Below are positions 61,231 to 64,000 of a stretch of DNA of 64,000 nt, piece by piece. Positions within the stretch are counted from its first letter, which is position 1. Every line of letters begins with the position of its first letter. The notes beneath the pieces are model-generated. The model saw only the letters and a program-made list of their open reading frames with translations. It was not told the DNA's origin and made no database searches. The position numbers and the translations under genes were made by a program. Source of the stretch: Flavobacterium pectinovorum (GTDB taxonomy: Bacteria; Bacteroidota; Bacteroidia; Flavobacteriales; Flavobacteriaceae); assembly GCF_900142715.1 (NCBI RefSeq), contig NZ_FRBX01000003.1, forward strand, positions 620,001 to 684,000. Reading direction: 5' to 3'.

Positions 61231-62152
61231 CTTTTTCAGTAACTGTCTGAATAAAAATATCGTTTACACTCGGGATTTTTTCTACAAAATGTGTTACTTG
61301 TCCGCGTTGTGTCAGAATATGTAATAACTCGTTTGGAGCTGCATTTCCTATCTGAATATTTAGTTTTAAATCGTCATTTAAAGATTTAAAACTGGCAGGC
61401 GAAACAGTAAATTTTTGGGTAATGTCATACATCAAACCTTCAACATTATTGGTCAGGATTCCAACTTCAAAACTATTGGTTTTAAACTCGCGTTTTACAT
61501 CACTGACTTGTCCTTCGATTAATTTATTTGATTTATGAATTAAGGCAATATGATCACAAAGTTCCTCAACGCTTTCCATACGGTGTGTCGAAAAAATGAT
61601 TGTGGCGCCTTGTTCTTTTAATGCCAAAATTTCATCTTTAATAACATTAGCATTTACGGGATCAAAACCGGAAAATGGCTCATCAAAAATCAGCAATTTA
61701 GGTTTATGCAATACACAAACTACAAACTGAATTTTTTGCGCCATTCCTTTAGAAAGTTCCTGAATTTTTTTGTTCCACCAACCCTGAATTCCCAAACGAT
61801 CAAACCAAAAATCCAGTTGTTTTTTAGCCTCGGCTTTAGAAAGTCCCTTCATTTGTGCCAAATACAAACATTGCTCTCCCACTTTCATAGAAGTGTATAA
61901 ACCTCTTTCTTCCGGAAGATAACCGATATTCTGCACATGTTTTGGCTGCAATTTTTCTCCATCCAAAATAATCTGACCGCTATCCGGTAGTGTAATTTGA
62001 TTGATGATTCGAATAAGGGAAGTTTTTCCAGCTCCATTTGGACCTAACAATCCGTAAATGCTGCCTTTGGGCACATTTAATGAAACTTCGTTAAGCGCTA
62101 CATAATCGCCATATTGTTTTACGACTTTATGTACTTCGAGTAAGTTGCTCAT
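61226..62152 (-). CDS. ABC transporter ATP-binding protein (NatA-like)
   Basis: The 308-residue ATPase has Walker A GPNGAGKTS near residue 40, a signature in LSKGMAQKIQFV, and Walker B LLIFDEPFSGFDPVN. A C-terminal DUF4162-like extension (about 225-300) matches NatA-type ATPases. It is the partner of the ABC-2 permease gene at 59831-61147. The cargo is unknown. Confidence 0.9.
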   Translation of the reverse strand: MSNLLEVHKVVKQYGDYVALNEVSLNVPKGSIYGLLGPNGAGKTSLIRIINQITLPDSGQIILDGEKLQPKHVQNIGYLPEERGLYTSMKVGEQCLYLAQMKGLSKAEAKKQLDFWFDRLGIQGWWNKKIQELSKGMAQKIQFVVCVLHKPKLLIFDEPFSGFDPVNANVIKDEILALKEQGATIIFSTHRMESVEELCDHIALIHKSNKLIEGQVSDVKREFKTNSFEVGILTNNVEGLMYDITQKFTVSPASFKSLNDDLKLNIQIGNAAPNELLHILTQRGQVTHFVEKIPSVNDIFIQTVTEKV

Positions 62153-62246
62153 GCTGTTTTTAGAATTTTCTACGTCAGTTTGACCATTGTGGCCTAGCGA
62201 GTGTAAAAGTAAATAATTAGTACCGATTCTAAGTAATAATACATAA

Positions 62247-62280
62247 AAAACCCATTCTAAATTTACTTCAGAATGGGTTT
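62247..62280 (-). terminator. terminator of dnaJ
   Basis: On the minus strand AAAACCCATTCT and AGAATGGGTTTT form a 12-bp stem with a 10-nt loop, then a T-run; it lies about 37 bp after the dnaJ stop. Confidence 0.9.
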
Positions 62281-62316
62281 TAAAAATTTATTTTCTCTTT
62301 TTAGAAAAAGTTTCTG

Positions 62317-63429
62317 TTATGAGAACATATCTTTTACTTTTTCAAAAAATGATTTTTCTGATTTTTCAGGACTCGGAACAAAGTGTTCGTCGTTAAGAGC
62401 ATTTTCAAAAAATTGTTTTTGCTCTTTATTCAGTGTTTTTGGCGTCCATACATTTACGTGAACTAGTAAATCCCCGCTTCCGTAACCGTTAATACTTGGA
62501 ATACCTTTTCCTTTTAATCTTAATATTTTTCCTGATTGAATTCCTTCTTCCAGTTTAATACGAACTTTTCCGTTGATTGCTTCAATATCTTTAGAAACTC
62601 CTAAAACTGCTTCAGGGAAACTGATATATAAATCGAAATGAATATTTTCTCCTTCACGTTTCAAAAATTCGTGTTCCAACTCTTCAATTGCAACAATTAA
62701 ATCACCAGGAACGCTGTTTCCAGGAGCATCATTTCCTTTGTTAGAAACTTTAAGCTGCATTCCGTCAACAACTCCAGCAGGAATTTTGATTGAAACTGTT
62801 TCATCTTCCAAAACCATCCCCTGAGCATCTGCTTCAGATGGTCTTTTATCTAAAATTTGTCCAGAACCTCCACAAGTAGGGCAAGTTGATGCAGATTGCA
62901 TTCTACCCAAAATTGTGTTTGTTACACGCATTACCTGTCCCTGACCATTACAAGTCGAACACGTTTTGTATGTAACTCCTTTTGCCTGAACTTTACGTTT
63001 TACTTTTACCTTTTTCTCAACACCATTTGCAATTTCTTCTAAAGTCAGTTTAACTTTAATTCGAAGATTGCTTCCTTTAGCGCGACGAGGACCGCCTCCG
63101 CCTCCGCCGAAACCGCCAAATCCTCCACCAAAAATATCACCAAACTGGCTGAAAATGTCATCCATATTCATACCACCGTGACCACCACCGCCAAATCCGC
63201 CAGAACCATCAAAAGCCTGATGTCCGTATTGGTCGTATTTAGCTTTTTTGTTAGGATCACTTAAAACTTCATAAGCTTCTGCCGCAAGTTTAAAGTTTTC
63301 TTCTGCCTCTTTGTCGCCTGGATTTTTATCCGGGTGATATTTTAAAGCACTTTTTCGGTAAGCTTTTTTTATTTCGGCAGCGTCAGCATTTTTTGAAATG
63401 CCTAGTATTTCGTAAAAATCTTTTTTCAT
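62317..63429 (-). CDS. dnaJ: chaperone DnaJ with only one zinc-centre pair
   Basis: The 370-residue Hsp40 has a J-domain (HPD at 32-34), a long G/F linker (about 75-115), a Cys-rich domain and a C-terminal client-binding region (YISFPEAVLGVSKDI). Only two CxxCxGxG motifs are present (CSTCNGQG from residue 157, CPTCGGSG from residue 183) where E. coli DnaJ has four, so the first zinc centre is missing and the region corresponds to centre II. grpE lies directly upstream (82 bp). DnaK is not in the window. Confidence 0.96.
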   Translation of the reverse strand: MKKDFYEILGISKNADAAEIKKAYRKSALKYHPDKNPGDKEAEENFKLAAEAYEVLSDPNKKAKYDQYGHQAFDGSGGFGGGGHGGMNMDDIFSQFGDIFGGGFGGFGGGGGGPRRAKGSNLRIKVKLTLEEIANGVEKKVKVKRKVQAKGVTYKTCSTCNGQGQVMRVTNTILGRMQSASTCPTCGGSGQILDKRPSEADAQGMVLEDETVSIKIPAGVVDGMQLKVSNKGNDAPGNSVPGDLIVAIEELEHEFLKREGENIHFDLYISFPEAVLGVSKDIEAINGKVRIKLEEGIQSGKILRLKGKGIPSINGYGSGDLLVHVNVWTPKTLNKEQKQFFENALNDEHFVPSPEKSEKSFFEKVKDMFS

Positions 63430-63435
63430 AATTTA

Positions 63436-63480
63436 GGTTAAATTCCAAATCTAAAAATTCCAAATTCCAATACTTAAAAA
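63436..63480. repeat. 'AATTCCAA' dialect words between grpE and dnaJ
   Basis: AAATTCCAAATC, AAATTCCAAATTCCAA words occur here, as at 18380-18543 and 51690-51970. No convincing right arm was found. Confidence 0.6.
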
Positions 63481-63509
63481 ATTGACTTTCAGAATATTTA
63501 TTTGTTTTT

Positions 63510-64000
63510 TTAGTTTCCGATAACCACTTTAGGGAAACGAATGATTTTGTCTCCTAATTTGTATCCTTTTTCAATAACGTCAACAATTTTCCCTTTTAAT
63601 TTGTCAGACGGAGCTGGAATTTGGGTAATTGCTTCAGCAAAATCAGCATTAAAAGCATCACCTGCTCTTACTTCAACTTGCTCTAAACCTTTAGAAACCA
63701 AAGTGCTTTTCAATTTTTCATGAATCAACTCCACACCTTTTTTCAAATTTTCATCGTCAGACTTGTTGATTTCTACAGTTGCTCTGTCAAAATCATCCAA
63801 AACAGGAAGCATTGCTAACAAAACTTCTTGGTTTGCTGTTTTAAACAAATCCATACGCTCTTTTGAAGTTCTTTTTTTGTAATTTTCAAATTCGGCAAAT
63901 AATCTCAAAAACTTATCTTTTTCTTTTGCCAAGTCTTGAGCCAATTGCTCTTCAACACTTAATTCCTCAACAATTAACTGCTCACCGTTGGCATTGTTTT
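63510..64000 (-). CDS. grpE: nucleotide exchange factor GrpE, partial (N-terminus beyond the right edge)
   Basis: The minus-strand frame is open from 63510 to the right edge, so the start is outside the window. The visible 163 residues include a coiled-coil part (EKDKFLRLFAEFENYKKRTS, FKTANQEVLLAMLPVLDDFD) and the beta-wing (FNADFAEAITQIPAP, GYKLGDKIIRFPKVVIGN), which are conserved in GrpE. It releases ADP from DnaK. The upstream-reading segment starts NANGEQLIVEELSVEEQLAQ. The frame shows a TTG at 63942-63944, which is not the likely start. dnaJ follows 80 bp downstream. Confidence 0.95.
   Translation of the reverse strand, partial: NNANGEQLIVEELSVEEQLAQDLAKEKDKFLRLFAEFENYKKRTSKERMDLFKTANQEVLLAMLPVLDDFDRATVEINKSDDENLKKGVELIHEKLKSTLVSKGLEQVEVRAGDAFNADFAEAITQIPAPSDKLKGKIVDVIEKGYKLGDKIIRFPKVVIGN

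Overview
The window looks like a chromosomal segment of a Flavobacterium-like member of the Bacteroidota. The DNA is AT-rich. Several genes are preceded by the Bacteroidota promoter type (TTG, about 19 bp, TAnnTTTG), and Shine-Dalgarno sites are mostly lacking. The SecA, TonB receptor, SusC-like plug and DnaJ sequences are of the flavobacterial kind. No rRNA, tRNA, insertion sequence, prophage or CRISPR array was seen.

Layout. (1) 1-11222, all minus strand: a surface-polysaccharide locus. It holds two adjacent WcaF-type acetyltransferases (the first cut by the left edge), a third hexapeptide acetyltransferase, glycosyltransferases of families GT4 and GT2, a Wzy-like polymerase, a polysaccharide pyruvyl transferase, a Wzx-like flippase, GDP-fucose synthesis (gmd, fcl) and a small nucleotidyltransferase. 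(2) 11642-22295: a mixed stretch with an ABC-F protein, a methyltransferase, a lipoprotein, an orphan LolD/MacB-type ATPase, a cobalamin adenosyltransferase, a DUF2795 protein and secA. (3) 22425-26777: a metal-acquisition cluster of a small CNGRC protein, a TonB-dependent receptor and a PepSY membrane protein. (4) 26854-31744: a TrmH-like methylase, a tight operon of APS kinase, Asp/Asn beta-hydroxylase and sulfotransferase, and a divergent sirtuin plus fatty-acid-hydroxylase pair. (5) 31835-44143: purB, a KefB-like antiporter with a structured leader, a 1-Cys peroxiredoxin, an AEC transporter, an Rrf2 regulator with its target oxidoreductase, meaB, an LTA-synthase-like sulfatase, a small outer-membrane protein and PPK2. 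(6) 45525-50852: an ECF sigma factor, an anti-sigma-like protein and a VWA/YfbK protein, the last two both carrying a SusC-plug-like module, followed by SIMPL and scramblase-like genes. (7) 50968-64000: an SDR, mtaB, HAD, GNAT, hydrolase, a minimal DEAD-like protein, a sigma-54 response regulator without a DNA-binding domain, a NatAB-type ABC exporter, dnaJ and grpE (cut by the right edge).

The most striking non-coding signal is a set of roughly twenty gene-end inverted repeats. Their arms are built from short degenerate words, and the word differs by locus in recurring 'dialects' (AATTCCAA, AATCTAAAATCT, CTTTGAACC, CTAAGGCTCTAAG and others). They are frequent from 12.6 kb onward and almost absent from the polysaccharide locus, which fits separate acquisition of that locus. 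One word also appears as a 7-bp tandem inside a coding sequence.

The best candidates for under-described biology are: the sigma, anti-sigma-plug and plug-VWA module; the APS kinase, beta-hydroxylase and sulfotransferase operon; the gene-end repeat dialects; and a shared Rrf2 operator. All assignments come from reading the sequence; no database search was run.
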